NCBI RefSeq assembly: GCF_014145675.1
Contig: NZ_JACGZW010000017.1
Coordinates: forward strand, 122,097-186,096
Source: Amycolatopsis dendrobii
GTDB taxonomy: Bacteria > Actinomycetota > Actinomycetes > Mycobacteriales > Pseudonocardiaceae
Length of the DNA stretch: 64,000 bases
Reading direction: 5' to 3'
Positions 32,120 through 40,799 of this stretch are shown piece by piece. The position numbers and the translations under genes were made by a program. Each line of letters begins with the position of its first letter. Position 1 is the stretch's first letter. The notes beneath the pieces are model-generated. The model had not been told where the DNA came from and did not search any database. It saw nothing but the letters and a program-made list of their open reading frames with translations.

Positions 32120-33874
32120 ATGCGTGCTAGGAAAGTGCTCGTCGCGACATTGGCCGTACTGGTCGCGGCCACGACGACCGCGGGAGCAGCCACGATCGAC
32201 AACCGGCACGGCGGCTTCGCCGGGCGTTTCGACCGTCCGCAGCACGGGTTCGCACCGGCGAGCACGAAGCTGCGCGACGGCAGTCCGAGCGAGGTCAACC
32301 TCGATCCGCAGCCGATCCGCGACGCGGAACAGTTCCTGAAGAGCTGGACGCAGCCGGACGCGAGCGGGCATCCGCACTTCTCCGGCGCGGTCGGCCTGCT
32401 CGCGCACGACGGCGTGGTCGTGGACCGTTACGCCGTCGGCGGCGCGCTCCGGTACGCCGACGCCAAGGGCACCGAGCTGCCGCCGGACCAGCAGGTCCCG
32501 ATGCGTGACGACACCATTTTCGACATGGCGTCGATCTCGAAGCTCTTCACCTCGATCGCCGCGCTGCAGCTGACCGAACAGGGCAAGCTGGACGTCAACG
32601 CGCCGGTCGTGCGTTATCTGCCGGAGTTCGGCGTCAACGGCAAGCAGGACGTCACCGTGCTGCAGCTGCTCACGCACACCTCCGGGTTCGACGCCGATCC
32701 GTCTCCGTCGCTCTGGCAGGGCTATCCGGACATCCCGTCGCGGCGCAAGGCGGTGCTCGACAGCCCGCTCAAGAACGCGCCGGGCAGCACGTACTTGTAC
32801 TCCGACCTCAACATGCTCACGCTCGGCTTCCTGATCGAGAAGCTGTCCGGCAAGCCGTTGGACCAGGTGGTGCACGATCGCATCACCGCGCCGCTCGGCA
32901 TGGTCGACACCGGGTACAACCCGCCCGCGTCGAAGCTCTCCCGCATCGCCGCGACCGAGTACGAGACGACCCCGCCGCGCGGGCTGGTGCGCGGACAGGT
33001 GCACGACGAGAACGCCTGGTCGCTCGGCGGCGTCGCGGGGCACGCGGGCGTGTTCTCCACGGCCGGCGACATGGCCCTGCTCTCCCAGGCCATCCTCAAC
33101 GGCGGCAGCTACCGCGGGCACCGGATCCTGCGGCCGGACACCGTCACGAAGATGCTGACGAATTACAACCAGCGCTTCCCCGGCGACGAGCACGGCCTCG
33201 GCTTCGAACTGGACCAGCCCTGGTACATGGGCGCGCTGGCGTCGCCGATCAGCGCGGGCCACACCGGCTTCACCGGCACCACGCTGGTCATCGATCCGGA
33301 ATCGCGGTCGTTCGCGTTGCTGCTCACCAACCGCGTGCACCCCACGCGCACCTGGGGTTCCATCAACACCGCCCGCCAGGTCTGGGCGACCTCGCTCGCG
33401 AAGGCGATGGCCGTGCGGCCGGTCGCGGGCCCCGACGCCTGGTACGCAAGCCTGGGAAACAACGGCGTCGCTACGCTCAGCACACAACCGCTTCCAGCGG
33501 GTGCGCCACTGCGCGTGTCCTTCGCCGCTTTCGTCGACACCGAGGGCCCGAGCGACCCGTTGCAGCTCGAATCGAGCACCGACGGGGTTAATTGGCAACC
33601 TGTTCCGCTTCAGGCCCGTGGCCCGGGTGCACCCGATGACGAGACGTCCGCACTCGGCGGACACGGGCACCGCTCCTGGTGGCGGGTGTCCGCGGAGGTG
33701 CCCGCGTCCTCGGCTACCTCGCTCCGGTGGCGTTACAGCACCGATCCGAATTACACGGGACGGGGAGTTTCCCTCGATAGTGTGAAAGTCACCCAACGCG
33801 GCCACGTCGTTCTCGATGGTGAGCGAAACCCCTCGGAGCTGGCCTCTTCGGGCTGGAAATTGAGCGCTCGGTAG
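32120..33874 (+). CDS. Exported serine hydrolase, AmlB/YbbE-like (beta-lactamase family)
   Basis: The 584-residue exported enzyme has a signal peptide ending near residue 24 (TTTAGAA). The class C beta-lactamase fold shows SISK (nucleophile Ser and Lys), YSDLN (YxN) and HTGFTG (KTG equivalent). Residues from about 450 form an added beta-sandwich domain that is not part of the catalytic fold. In B. subtilis the third gene of the muropeptide cluster (ybbE, amlB) encodes the same class of protein, proposed to trim muropeptides, so that role is likely here. ATG 32120 is preceded by GAGGAGAG. It lies 11 bases after namZ. Confidence 0.85.
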   Translation: MRARKVLVATLAVLVAATTTAGAATIDNRHGGFAGRFDRPQHGFAPASTKLRDGSPSEVNLDPQPIRDAEQFLKSWTQPDASGHPHFSGAVGLLAHDGVVVDRYAVGGALRYADAKGTELPPDQQVPMRDDTIFDMASISKLFTSIAALQLTEQGKLDVNAPVVRYLPEFGVNGKQDVTVLQLLTHTSGFDADPSPSLWQGYPDIPSRRKAVLDSPLKNAPGSTYLYSDLNMLTLGFLIEKLSGKPLDQVVHDRITAPLGMVDTGYNPPASKLSRIAATEYETTPPRGLVRGQVHDENAWSLGGVAGHAGVFSTAGDMALLSQAILNGGSYRGHRILRPDTVTKMLTNYNQRFPGDEHGLGFELDQPWYMGALASPISAGHTGFTGTTLVIDPESRSFALLLTNRVHPTRTWGSINTARQVWATSLAKAMAVRPVAGPDAWYASLGNNGVATLSTQPLPAGAPLRVSFAAFVDTEGPSDPLQLESSTDGVNWQPVPLQARGPGAPDDETSALGGHGHRSWWRVSAEVPASSATSLRWRYSTDPNYTGRGVSLDSVKVTQRGHVVLDGERNPSELASSGWKLSAR

Positions 33875-33953
33875 GCACCCCGCCGCGCATTGCCACCTTC
33901 GTGTCCCCACTCAGTGGAACAAGACTCCTTCGCTAGACACACTTAGTTGCCAA

Positions 33954-33974
33954 GTCGTTAGCTTGAGGTCGTTA
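33954..33974. promoter_or_regulatory. Direct repeat upstream of murR
   Basis: GTCGTTA occurs at 33954-33960 and again at 33968-33974, 14 bases apart, within an unusually AT-rich stretch. About 25 bases later TTGACA (34002-34007) could be a -35 box. This may be the site where MurR senses MurNAc-6-phosphate; that is inference only. Confidence 0.3.
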
Positions 33975-34085
33975 ACGCCGTGGACTCGGTTGGCGACTTT
34001 CTTGACAACGATTAATCGCAAACCGAAGTCCGCAGACACGGACGGGTTGTGGTTCTGCCGAAGGATGTGGGTAGCCTTGTCGCAA

Positions 34086-35087
34086 ATGCCAACGGTTAGT
34101 AACTTTCCGACGGCGGATGATGCGGGATCCGTAATCAGCAGCGCACCCTCCGAGCACCTCGCAGGTCAGGCGACGGCGCGCGACGCGGATGCGAGCCCCC
34201 TGGTCCGCATTCGCTCGCTGCTGCCCGGACTCGCCCGGGCCGAGCAGCGGGTCGCGAAGGTTGTCCTGGAAGACCCGGCCGCTGTCGCGCGCCGCAGCAT
34301 CACCGAGGTCGCGCTCGCCGCGAACACCTCTGAGACCACCGTTACACGCTTCTGCAAGGCCGTCGGGGTCGGCGGCTACCCGCAGCTGCGCATCGCGCTC
34401 GCTGCGGACACCGCCCGTACCGAGGCGCGCACCTCGCGCAACCTCGGCGGCGAGATCGGCCCCGGCGACGACCTGGCGTCCGTCATCGGCAAGGTCAGCT
34501 TCGCCGACGCGCGCGCCGTCGAAGAGACCGCAGACCAGCTCGACGTCGCCCAGTTGCAGAGCGTCATCGACCTCGTCGCCGAAGCAGGCCGGGTCGACGT
34601 GTACGGCGTGGGCGCAAGCGCTTTCGTCGCCGCTGACCTGCAGCAGAAGCTGCACCGGATCGGCCGCGTCAGCTTCTCCTGGTCGGACACGCACATCATG
34701 CTGACCTCGGCCGCCGTCCTGAAGCCGGGCGACGTCGCGGTCGGCGTCTCGCACACCGGCGCGACCACGGACACCGTCGAGGCGCTGCGGGTCGCGCGCG
34801 AGCACGGAGCGGTGACCGTCGCGGTCACCAACTTCCCGCGCTCGCCGATCACCGAGGTCGCCGACCACGTACTCACCACGGCGGCCCGCGAAACCACCTT
34901 CCGGTCCGGGGCGACAGCCAGCCGGATCGCCCAGCTGACCGTGATCGACTGCCTCTTCATCGGTGTCGCGCAGCGGCACATGGAGGCGTCGGTCAGCGCG
35001 TTGGACGCCACGAGGGACGCGGTCGGCTCGCACCGGCTCGGGGTCAGACCCGACGGTCGTCGTCGTCCGCGGGAAACCGGCAAATGA
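34086..35087 (+). CDS. murR: MurR/RpiR-family transcription regulator
   Basis: The protein has an N-terminal HTH_6 domain (SPLVRIRSLLPGLARAEQRVAKVVLED and TSETTVTRFCKAVGVGGYPQLR) and a C-terminal SIS sugar-phosphate domain (GRVDVYGVGASAFVAADLQQKL and VGVSHTGATTDTVEALRVA). The family represses sugar or amino-sugar genes and is released by phosphosugars. Lying between the exo-muramidase genes and murQ, it is most likely the MurNAc-6-phosphate sensor. ATG 34086 gives 333 residues; ATG 34065 or TTG 34077, nearer a GAAGGA sequence, remain possible starts. murQ follows after 19 bases. Confidence 0.88.
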   Translation: MPTVSNFPTADDAGSVISSAPSEHLAGQATARDADASPLVRIRSLLPGLARAEQRVAKVVLEDPAAVARRSITEVALAANTSETTVTRFCKAVGVGGYPQLRIALAADTARTEARTSRNLGGEIGPGDDLASVIGKVSFADARAVEETADQLDVAQLQSVIDLVAEAGRVDVYGVGASAFVAADLQQKLHRIGRVSFSWSDTHIMLTSAAVLKPGDVAVGVSHTGATTDTVEALRVAREHGAVTVAVTNFPRSPITEVADHVLTTAARETTFRSGATASRIAQLTVIDCLFIGVAQRHMEASVSALDATRDAVGSHRLGVRPDGRRRPRETGK

Positions 35088-35106
35088 ACCAAGAAGCGAG
35101 GATCTG

Positions 35107-36033
35107 ATGTCCGTCCCCTGCCAGACGGTGCACGTCGATTCGCCTACCGAACAACGAAACCCGCGCACGGTGGACATCGATCTGATGTCCACCATGGGGA
35201 TCCTCGGCGCGATCAACGCCGAGGACCGCCGGGTGCCGGACGCGGTGGCCGCGGTGCTGCCGCAACTGGCCCGCGCGGTCGACTACGCCGTGGATGCGCT
35301 GCGCGGCGGGGGGCGCGTGCATTACGTCGGCGCGGGCACCTCGGGCCGACTCGCGACACTCGACGCGGCTGAGCTGGTGCCGACGTTCAACGTGCCTGGC
35401 GACTGGTTCGTCGCCCACCACGCGGGCGGCGAGAAGGCGCTGCGGCAGGCCGTCGAGAACGCCGAGGACGACGCGGACGCCGGCGCGGCGGAAATCGCCC
35501 TGTCGGTGCAGCCGGGCGACTTCGTGCTCGGTCTCGCGGCCTCCGGGCGCACCCCGTACGTGCTCGGCGCACTCGCCGAGGCCAGCCGGATCGGCGCGCA
35601 CACCGGGCTCGTCTCGGCGAACCCGCGCGCCGCGCAACCGGCGGGCGTGGACGTCCTGATCGCCGTCGCCACCGGTCCCGAGGCCATCGCGGGCTCGACC
35701 CGGATGAAGGCGGGCACGGCGCAGAAGCTGATCCTCACCGCGTTCTCCAGCGCGACGATGATCAAGCTGGGCAAGACGTACTCGAACCTGATGGTGAGCA
35801 TGCGCGCGACGAACGCGAAGCTGCGCGGCCGCACCATCCGGATCCTGCAGGAAGCCACCGGCATGACGATGGCCGACTGCTCGGACGCGCTCACCGAAGC
35901 GGGCGGCGACCTCAAGGTGGCGCTCGTGCACCTGCTGTCCGGCAGCGACGTCACCCGCTCCGCCGAGGCGCTCTCCGCGGCGGGCGGGCACGTCCGCAAG
36001 GCGCTCGACTCGCTGCACCTGCGCGCCGGCTGA
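35107..36033 (+). CDS. murQ: N-acetylmuramic acid 6-phosphate etherase
   Basis: This enzyme cleaves the lactyl ether of MurNAc-6-P to give GlcNAc-6-P and D-lactate, the key step of cell-wall sugar salvage. The 308-residue length is normal. The SIS domain shows GRVHYVGAGTSGRLATLDAAEL and the signature AGSTRMKAGTAQKLILTAFS. A catalytic glutamate is expected in AAELVPTF. The C-terminal helices (MTMADCSDALTEAGGDLKVAL) are family-typical. ATG 35107 is preceded by GCGAGGATCTG. It lies 19 bases after murR. A perfect 24-bp hairpin closes the transcript. Confidence 0.97.
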   Translation: MSVPCQTVHVDSPTEQRNPRTVDIDLMSTMGILGAINAEDRRVPDAVAAVLPQLARAVDYAVDALRGGGRVHYVGAGTSGRLATLDAAELVPTFNVPGDWFVAHHAGGEKALRQAVENAEDDADAGAAEIALSVQPGDFVLGLAASGRTPYVLGALAEASRIGAHTGLVSANPRAAQPAGVDVLIAVATGPEAIAGSTRMKAGTAQKLILTAFSSATMIKLGKTYSNLMVSMRATNAKLRGRTIRILQEATGMTMADCSDALTEAGGDLKVALVHLLSGSDVTRSAEALSAAGGHVRKALDSLHLRAG

Positions 36034-36048
36034 GCTTTACCCGATTGT

Positions 36049-36099
36049 CCGTGAAGGGCCCCTTGCGGGAATCTGATTCCCGCAAGGGGCCCTTCACGG
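36049..36099. repeat. Perfect 24-bp inverted repeat, REP-like, likely terminator
   Basis: The arm 36049-36072 (beginning CCGTGAAGGGGCCC-like: CCGTGAAGGGCCCCTTGCGG) is the exact reverse complement of 36076-36099, with a CTG loop. The length and perfection exceed ordinary terminators here, and the central GAAGGGCCCCTT word looks like a mobile palindromic repeat. It lies between murQ and the nickel permease gene and would also stop transcription. Confidence 0.85.
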
Positions 36100-36124
36100 C
36101 TTTCCGGCGAGCGAGAGGACGGCG

Positions 36125-37201
36125 ATGACGCAGCGGCTCACTCGCGGCGACCGGTGGTCGATCGGCGGCATGGCGGCGGTGATCCTGCTGCTCAACCTCG
36201 TCGGCTGGGGTTTGCTCGTGCTGGTTGTCGCGCCGGAGCATTACGCGCTCGGCGCGGGCGGCACGTTCGGCATCGGCCTCGGGGTCACCGCGTTCACGCT
36301 CGGCATGCGGCACGCGTTCGACGCCGACCACATCGCCGCCATCGACAACACCACGCGCAAGCTGATGGCCGACGGGCAGCGTCCGCTGTCGGTCGGGTTC
36401 TGGTTCTCCCTCGGGCATTCGACGATCGTCTTCGCGCTGTGCCTGCTGCTGTCGACGGGCGTCCGCGCGATCGCCGGGCAACTGGAGGACGGTGGCTCCG
36501 CGCTGCACGAGACGACCGGCCTGATCGGCACGTCGGTATCCGGGATTTTCCTGTACCTGATCGCGATCATGAACCTGGTCGTGCTCGTCGGGATCGCGCG
36601 CGTGTTCGCCCGGATGCGCCGCGGCGAACTGGACGAGGCGGAGCTGGAACGCCATCTCGACAACCGCGGCCTGATGAACCGGCTGCTGCGCGGGGCCACC
36701 AAAGCGGTGCGGAAGCCGTGGCACATCTATCCGGTGGGAGTCCTTTTCGGACTCGGTTTCGACACCGCGACGGAAATCGGATTGCTCGTCCTCGCCGCGG
36801 GCGCGGCCGCGTTTTCCTTGCCCTGGTATGCGATTCTCGTGCTGCCGATCCTGTTCGCCGCCGGAATGAGCCTGTTCGACGCCGCCGACGGCGTGTTGAT
36901 GAACTACGCATACGGCTGGGCGTTTTCCCGGCCGATCCGGAAGATTTATTACAACCTCACGGTTACCGCGCTTTCCGTGGCGGTCGCGCTCGGCATCGGG
37001 ACGATCGAACTGGTCACGCTGCTCGCCGAGAAGCTCGGCATCACGTCCGGCCCGCTCGCCGCGATCGCCTCGGTGAACCTGGACTACGTGGGCTTCGCGA
37101 TCGTCGGGTTGTTCGTCGTCACCTGGTTGGCCGCGTTCGCGATCTGGAAATTCGGGAGAATAGAGGAGAAGTGGGCCGCGCGGCTGGGTACCGCCGACTG
37201 A
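36125..37201 (+). CDS. Nickel/cobalt permease (NiCoT family)
   Basis: The 358-residue membrane transporter has about eight helices. The NiCoT signature is present: RHAFDADHIAAIDNTTRK (helix 2 metal site), LGHSTIVF in helix 3, and LFGLGFDTATEIGLL and AGMSLFDAADG later. It moves Ni2+ or Co2+ into the cell for enzymes such as urease or hydrogenase. ATG 36125 is preceded by GAGAGGACGGCG. It is followed after 16 bases by a small membrane protein gene that may share its transcript. No nickel riboswitch or NikR-like site was recognised upstream. Confidence 0.92.
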   Translation: MTQRLTRGDRWSIGGMAAVILLLNLVGWGLLVLVVAPEHYALGAGGTFGIGLGVTAFTLGMRHAFDADHIAAIDNTTRKLMADGQRPLSVGFWFSLGHSTIVFALCLLLSTGVRAIAGQLEDGGSALHETTGLIGTSVSGIFLYLIAIMNLVVLVGIARVFARMRRGELDEAELERHLDNRGLMNRLLRGATKAVRKPWHIYPVGVLFGLGFDTATEIGLLVLAAGAAAFSLPWYAILVLPILFAAGMSLFDAADGVLMNYAYGWAFSRPIRKIYYNLTVTALSVAVALGIGTIELVTLLAEKLGITSGPLAAIASVNLDYVGFAIVGLFVVTWLAAFAIWKFGRIEEKWAARLGTAD

Positions 37202-37217
37202 CACCTCAGGGGGCACC

Positions 37218-37796
37218 GTGAAGAGACAAGTGCTGGTACTGGCCAGGGCGCTGGCGCTCGTGCTCCGCAGGCAGACCGACGTGCCGCCGGACGGCGTCGC
37301 GATCCACTACAGCCGCACCATCCGCCCGATGTTCTGGGTGATGCTGGCGGTGAACCCGGTCGACATCGTCATGGTCGAGGTCGTGGTGAAGTCGGCGCCG
37401 GTGCGGATCGCGTTGCTGGTGCTGGAAATACTGGGCGCGCTCTGGTTCCTGGCCCTCGTCGCGACTCTCTACAAATATCCGCACTCGGTCGGCCGCGACG
37501 GGCTGCGAGTGCGGTATCTGTCCTTCTTCGACCAGCGGATCCCGTTGGCCAGCATCGATTCCGTACGGCAGACGAGCCGGTCGCTCAAGGCGCGCGGCGG
37601 CGTCAGCGTGCCCGAAGACGGGGTGCTGGCCGTGGGAATCAGCCAGGCGACCAACCTCTCGATCGCCCTGCGCGAACCGCGACTGGTCGATCTGGGCCGC
37701 AAGGGCACCGTCGAAATCACCCAGCTCGACCTCTGGGCCGACGATCCGCGAGCCGCCGTCGCGGCGATCCGGGATCAGTTGCCCGCGAGCGTGTGA
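37218..37796 (+). CDS. Two-helix membrane protein, unknown function
   Basis: The 192-residue protein has two hydrophobic segments (about residues 37-60 and 62-85: FWVMLAVNPVDIVMVEVVV and IALLVLEILGALWFLALVA). A soluble beta-rich C-terminal domain (residues 90-192) contains VGRDGLRVRYLSFFDQRIPLASIDSV, reminiscent of PH-like bacterial domains. GTG 37218 is preceded by CAGGGGG. It follows the nickel permease gene by 16 bases and ends at a strong hairpin. A role linked to metal uptake is only suggested by position. Confidence 0.75.
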   Translation: MKRQVLVLARALALVLRRQTDVPPDGVAIHYSRTIRPMFWVMLAVNPVDIVMVEVVVKSAPVRIALLVLEILGALWFLALVATLYKYPHSVGRDGLRVRYLSFFDQRIPLASIDSVRQTSRSLKARGGVSVPEDGVLAVGISQATNLSIALREPRLVDLGRKGTVEITQLDLWADDPRAAVAAIRDQLPASV

Positions 37797-37798
37797 AG

Positions 37799-37841
37799 CT
37801 GCCGGGGGCAGCGGCGGATCCCCCTGCCGCCGCCCCGGCAG
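37799..37841. terminator. Bidirectional terminator
   Basis: CTGCCGGGG (37799-37807) pairs with CCCCGGCAG (37833-37841), extended inside by GGCGG/CCGCC-type pairing. It separates the rightward membrane protein gene from the leftward AhpD-like gene. Confidence 0.75.
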
Positions 37842-37860
37842 TACCCCCAGTACCCCAGCG

Positions 37861-38313
37861 TCAGAACGAGCCGACCGGCTGACGGATCGCGGCGTTGAGC
37901 CGGTTCCACACGTTGATGCCCGCGATGGACAGCAGCAGCGACGAGAGTTCCTTCTCGTCGTAGATGTCCGCGGCTGCGTCCCAGACCGCGTCCGGGACCG
38001 GGTCCGTCCGGTCGGCCAGCCGGGTGACGTGCTCGGCCAGGTCCAGCGCGGCACGCTCGGCGTCGGTGAAGTACGGCGATTCGCGCCACGCGCCGACGCC
38101 CCAGATCCGCTCGTCCTTCTCGCCTGCCTCCTTCATCTCCCGCGCGTGCATGTCGACGCACATGCTGCAGCCGTTGATCTGGCTCACGCGCAGGTGGATC
38201 AGGTGGTGCGTGGTCGCCGGGACCGTGCTGTCGTTCGTGGCCTTGCTCAGCGCCATCAGCGCCTTCATCGCGTCCGGCTGAACCTGGATCGGGTGGGTCA
38301 TCCGTGCCTGCAT
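37861..38313 (-). CDS. Carboxymuconolactone-decarboxylase / AhpD-like protein
   Basis: The 150-residue, all-helical protein belongs to the CMD family. The redox motif is CSMC (in INGCSMCVDMH, about residues 49-52) with the following histidine, as in AhpD-type alkylhydroperoxidases. This suggests a thiol peroxidase or related oxidant-defence role rather than ring decarboxylation. ATG 38313 has AGGAGGAGA just upstream. It is divergent from an ECF41-type sigma factor gene. Genes of this class are the standard partner of ECF41 sigma factors, so it is probably the regulated target. Confidence 0.9.
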   Translation of the reverse strand: MQARMTHPIQVQPDAMKALMALSKATNDSTVPATTHHLIHLRVSQINGCSMCVDMHAREMKEAGEKDERIWGVGAWRESPYFTDAERAALDLAEHVTRLADRTDPVPDAVWDAAADIYDEKELSSLLLSIAGINVWNRLNAAIRQPVGSF

Positions 38314-38326
38314 GGTGATCTCCTCC

Positions 38327-38353
38327 TGTCACGTCCGCCGTGTTCGGCGGGTC
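38327..38353 (+). promoter_or_regulatory. Candidate ECF41 autoregulatory promoter
   Basis: TGTCACG (38327-38333) is close to the published ECF41 -35 word TGTCACA. After 16 bases GGTC (38350-38353) stands where CGTC is expected. Between them is an inverted repeat CCGCCG-TGTT-CGGCGG (38335-38350). The sigma gene starts 31 bases downstream. Confidence 0.45.
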
Positions 38354-38384
38354 TTGTCAGTAGGACCCGGCCCGAGGAGAAGAT

Positions 38385-39263
38385 GTGACAGTGCGGGACG
38401 AAAAACAGGACGAGAATTTTTGGGCGGCTCAGTTCGAGGAGCATCGGCCCAGGTTGCGAGCGGTGGCGTACCGGATGCTCGGTTCGTTCGCCGAGGCCGA
38501 CGACGCCATTCAGGAGACCTGGCTGCGGGTGACGCGCTCCTCGGGAGAGGACGTCCGCAACACCGGCAGCTGGCTGACGACGATCGTGTCGCGCCAATGC
38601 CTCAACATGCTGCGCTCGCGCGCGACCCGCCGCGAGGATCCGCTGGACATCCGGGTGCCGGACCCGGTCGTGGAGACCGGGGACGGCGTCGATCCGGCGG
38701 AGCAGGAGGTCCTCGCGGACTCGGTGGGACTCGCGCTGCTGGTGGTGCTGGAAGCGCTCGACCCGGCGGAACGGCTCGCCTTCGTCCTGCACGACATGTT
38801 CGCCGTGCCGTTCGACGAGATCGCGACGATGCTCGACAAGAACACCGCCGCGGTACGGCAGCTGGCGAGCCGGGCGCGCCGCCGTGTGCAGGGCGTGACC
38901 CCGGCGGGTCCGGCGGATCGAGCGCAGCAGCGCAAGATCGCGGACGCCTGGCTCACCGCAGCGCGCGGCGGCAACTTCGAGGGGCTCGTCGCGCTCCTGC
39001 ACCCGGACGCTCTGCTGCGCGTCGACACCGGCGGGCTCGGCTCGAAGGTCGTGCGCGGCGCGGCCGAGGTCGCGGGCAGCGCGTCGCAGTTCCGCCCGGT
39101 CGGCCTGGTGTCGCAGTACGCGACCGTCAACGGCGGCCCCGGCATTGTCGCCCTGCGCGACGGGAAGCCGGTTTCGGTGCTGTCGTTCACCGTGTCCGAC
39201 GGGTTGATCACGGAGATCAACATCCTCGCCGATGTCGAGCGGATCGCCGCGCTGAACTTCTGA
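38385..39263 (+). CDS. ECF41-family RNA polymerase sigma factor
   Basis: The 292-residue sigma-70-type ECF factor has region 2 EEHRPRLRAVAYRMLGSFAEADDAIQETWLRV and region 4 LDPAERLAFVLHDMFAVPFDEIATMLDKNTAAVRQLASRARRRV. A C-terminal SnoaL-like domain of about 110 residues follows, typical of ECF41. In that family the extension acts as an in-cis anti-sigma-like regulator in place of a separate anti-sigma factor. The linker motif WLTTIVSRQCLNMLRSR is also characteristic. GTG 38385 is preceded by GAGGAG. It is divergent from the AhpD-like gene; the 3' end is two bases from the convergent reductase gene. Confidence 0.92.
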   Translation: MTVRDEKQDENFWAAQFEEHRPRLRAVAYRMLGSFAEADDAIQETWLRVTRSSGEDVRNTGSWLTTIVSRQCLNMLRSRATRREDPLDIRVPDPVVETGDGVDPAEQEVLADSVGLALLVVLEALDPAERLAFVLHDMFAVPFDEIATMLDKNTAAVRQLASRARRRVQGVTPAGPADRAQQRKIADAWLTAARGGNFEGLVALLHPDALLRVDTGGLGSKVVRGAAEVAGSASQFRPVGLVSQYATVNGGPGIVALRDGKPVSVLSFTVSDGLITEINILADVERIAALNF

Positions 39264-39265
39264 GG

Positions 39266-40141
<876 letters not shown>

Positions 40142-40175
40142 GAGGAAAGACTCCTGCCGTGGCATAGTGGAAGTT

Positions 40176-40227
40176 GATGCGGAGGCGCCTCCGTATCACC
40201 ACCGTAGCAGAACCGGAGGACCCTCCG
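40176..40227. promoter_or_regulatory. Twin TetR operators
   Basis: CGGAGGCGCCTCCG (40180-40193) is a perfect dyad; flanking GAT/ATC extends it to 22 bp (40176-40197) with one mismatched pair. CGGAGGACCCTCCG (40214-40227) is a second dyad with the same arms, centred 34 bases away and overlapping the ribosome site of the TetR gene. This is consistent with autorepression and control of the reductase. Confidence 0.8.
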
Positions 40228-40229
40228 CT

Positions 40230-40799
40230 TTGTCGAGCGCCAAGAAGCCGCGCGCGGACGCTGAACGCAACCGTCTGCGCCTGCTCACTGCTGCCCGCAC
40301 AGCGTTCGGCGAAGGCGACGAGCCCGTGACGCTGGAGCGCGTCGCGCGCGAAGCGGGTGTCGGCATCGGAACGCTCTACCGGCACTTCCCTACTCGTGAA
40401 GCGCTGGTCGAGGCGCTCTACCGGGACGAGTTGGCGCAGGTCGTCGCGAGCGCGCCGAAGCTGCTTGAGAGCGAGAAGCCGCTTCGCGCGCTGCGTCGGT
40501 GGATGGACCGCTTCGCCGAGTACGCGGGCACGAAGCACGACATGGCCGACACACTGCGCGCGATCATCGAGGCGGGCACCGTCGACATGACGCAGGTCCG
40601 CGCGGAGTTGACTGAGGCCGTCCAGTTGATCATGGACGCTGGGGTGGCAGATGGGACGCTTCGGGCGGACGTTCGCGCACAGGACGTCGTGGTGACCGTG
40701 GTCGGAGCGTGCAGCATGCGGACGCTGCCGGACGGGCCTGAACAGTTGGACCGGATGCTCGACCTGATCCACGCCGGAATCCGTCAACCGCCGAGCTGA
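40230..40799 (+). CDS. TetR-family transcription regulator
   Basis: The 189-residue repressor has an N-terminal HTH containing LLTAARTAFGEGDEPVTLERVAREAGVGIGTLYRHFPTREALVEALY. The helical ligand domain (residues 60-189) is of the TetR_C type seen in regulators of oxidoreductases or efflux genes. The start is TTG 40230: the longer upstream frame would run back through the operators, and GGAGGA lies at 40215-40220. The ribosome site coincides with operator 2, so binding could block initiation of its own synthesis. The 3' end overlaps the convergent GAF/PucR gene by 16 bases. Confidence 0.88.
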   Translation: MSSAKKPRADAERNRLRLLTAARTAFGEGDEPVTLERVAREAGVGIGTLYRHFPTREALVEALYRDELAQVVASAPKLLESEKPLRALRRWMDRFAEYAGTKHDMADTLRAIIEAGTVDMTQVRAELTEAVQLIMDAGVADGTLRADVRAQDVVVTVVGACSMRTLPDGPEQLDRMLDLIHAGIRQPPS

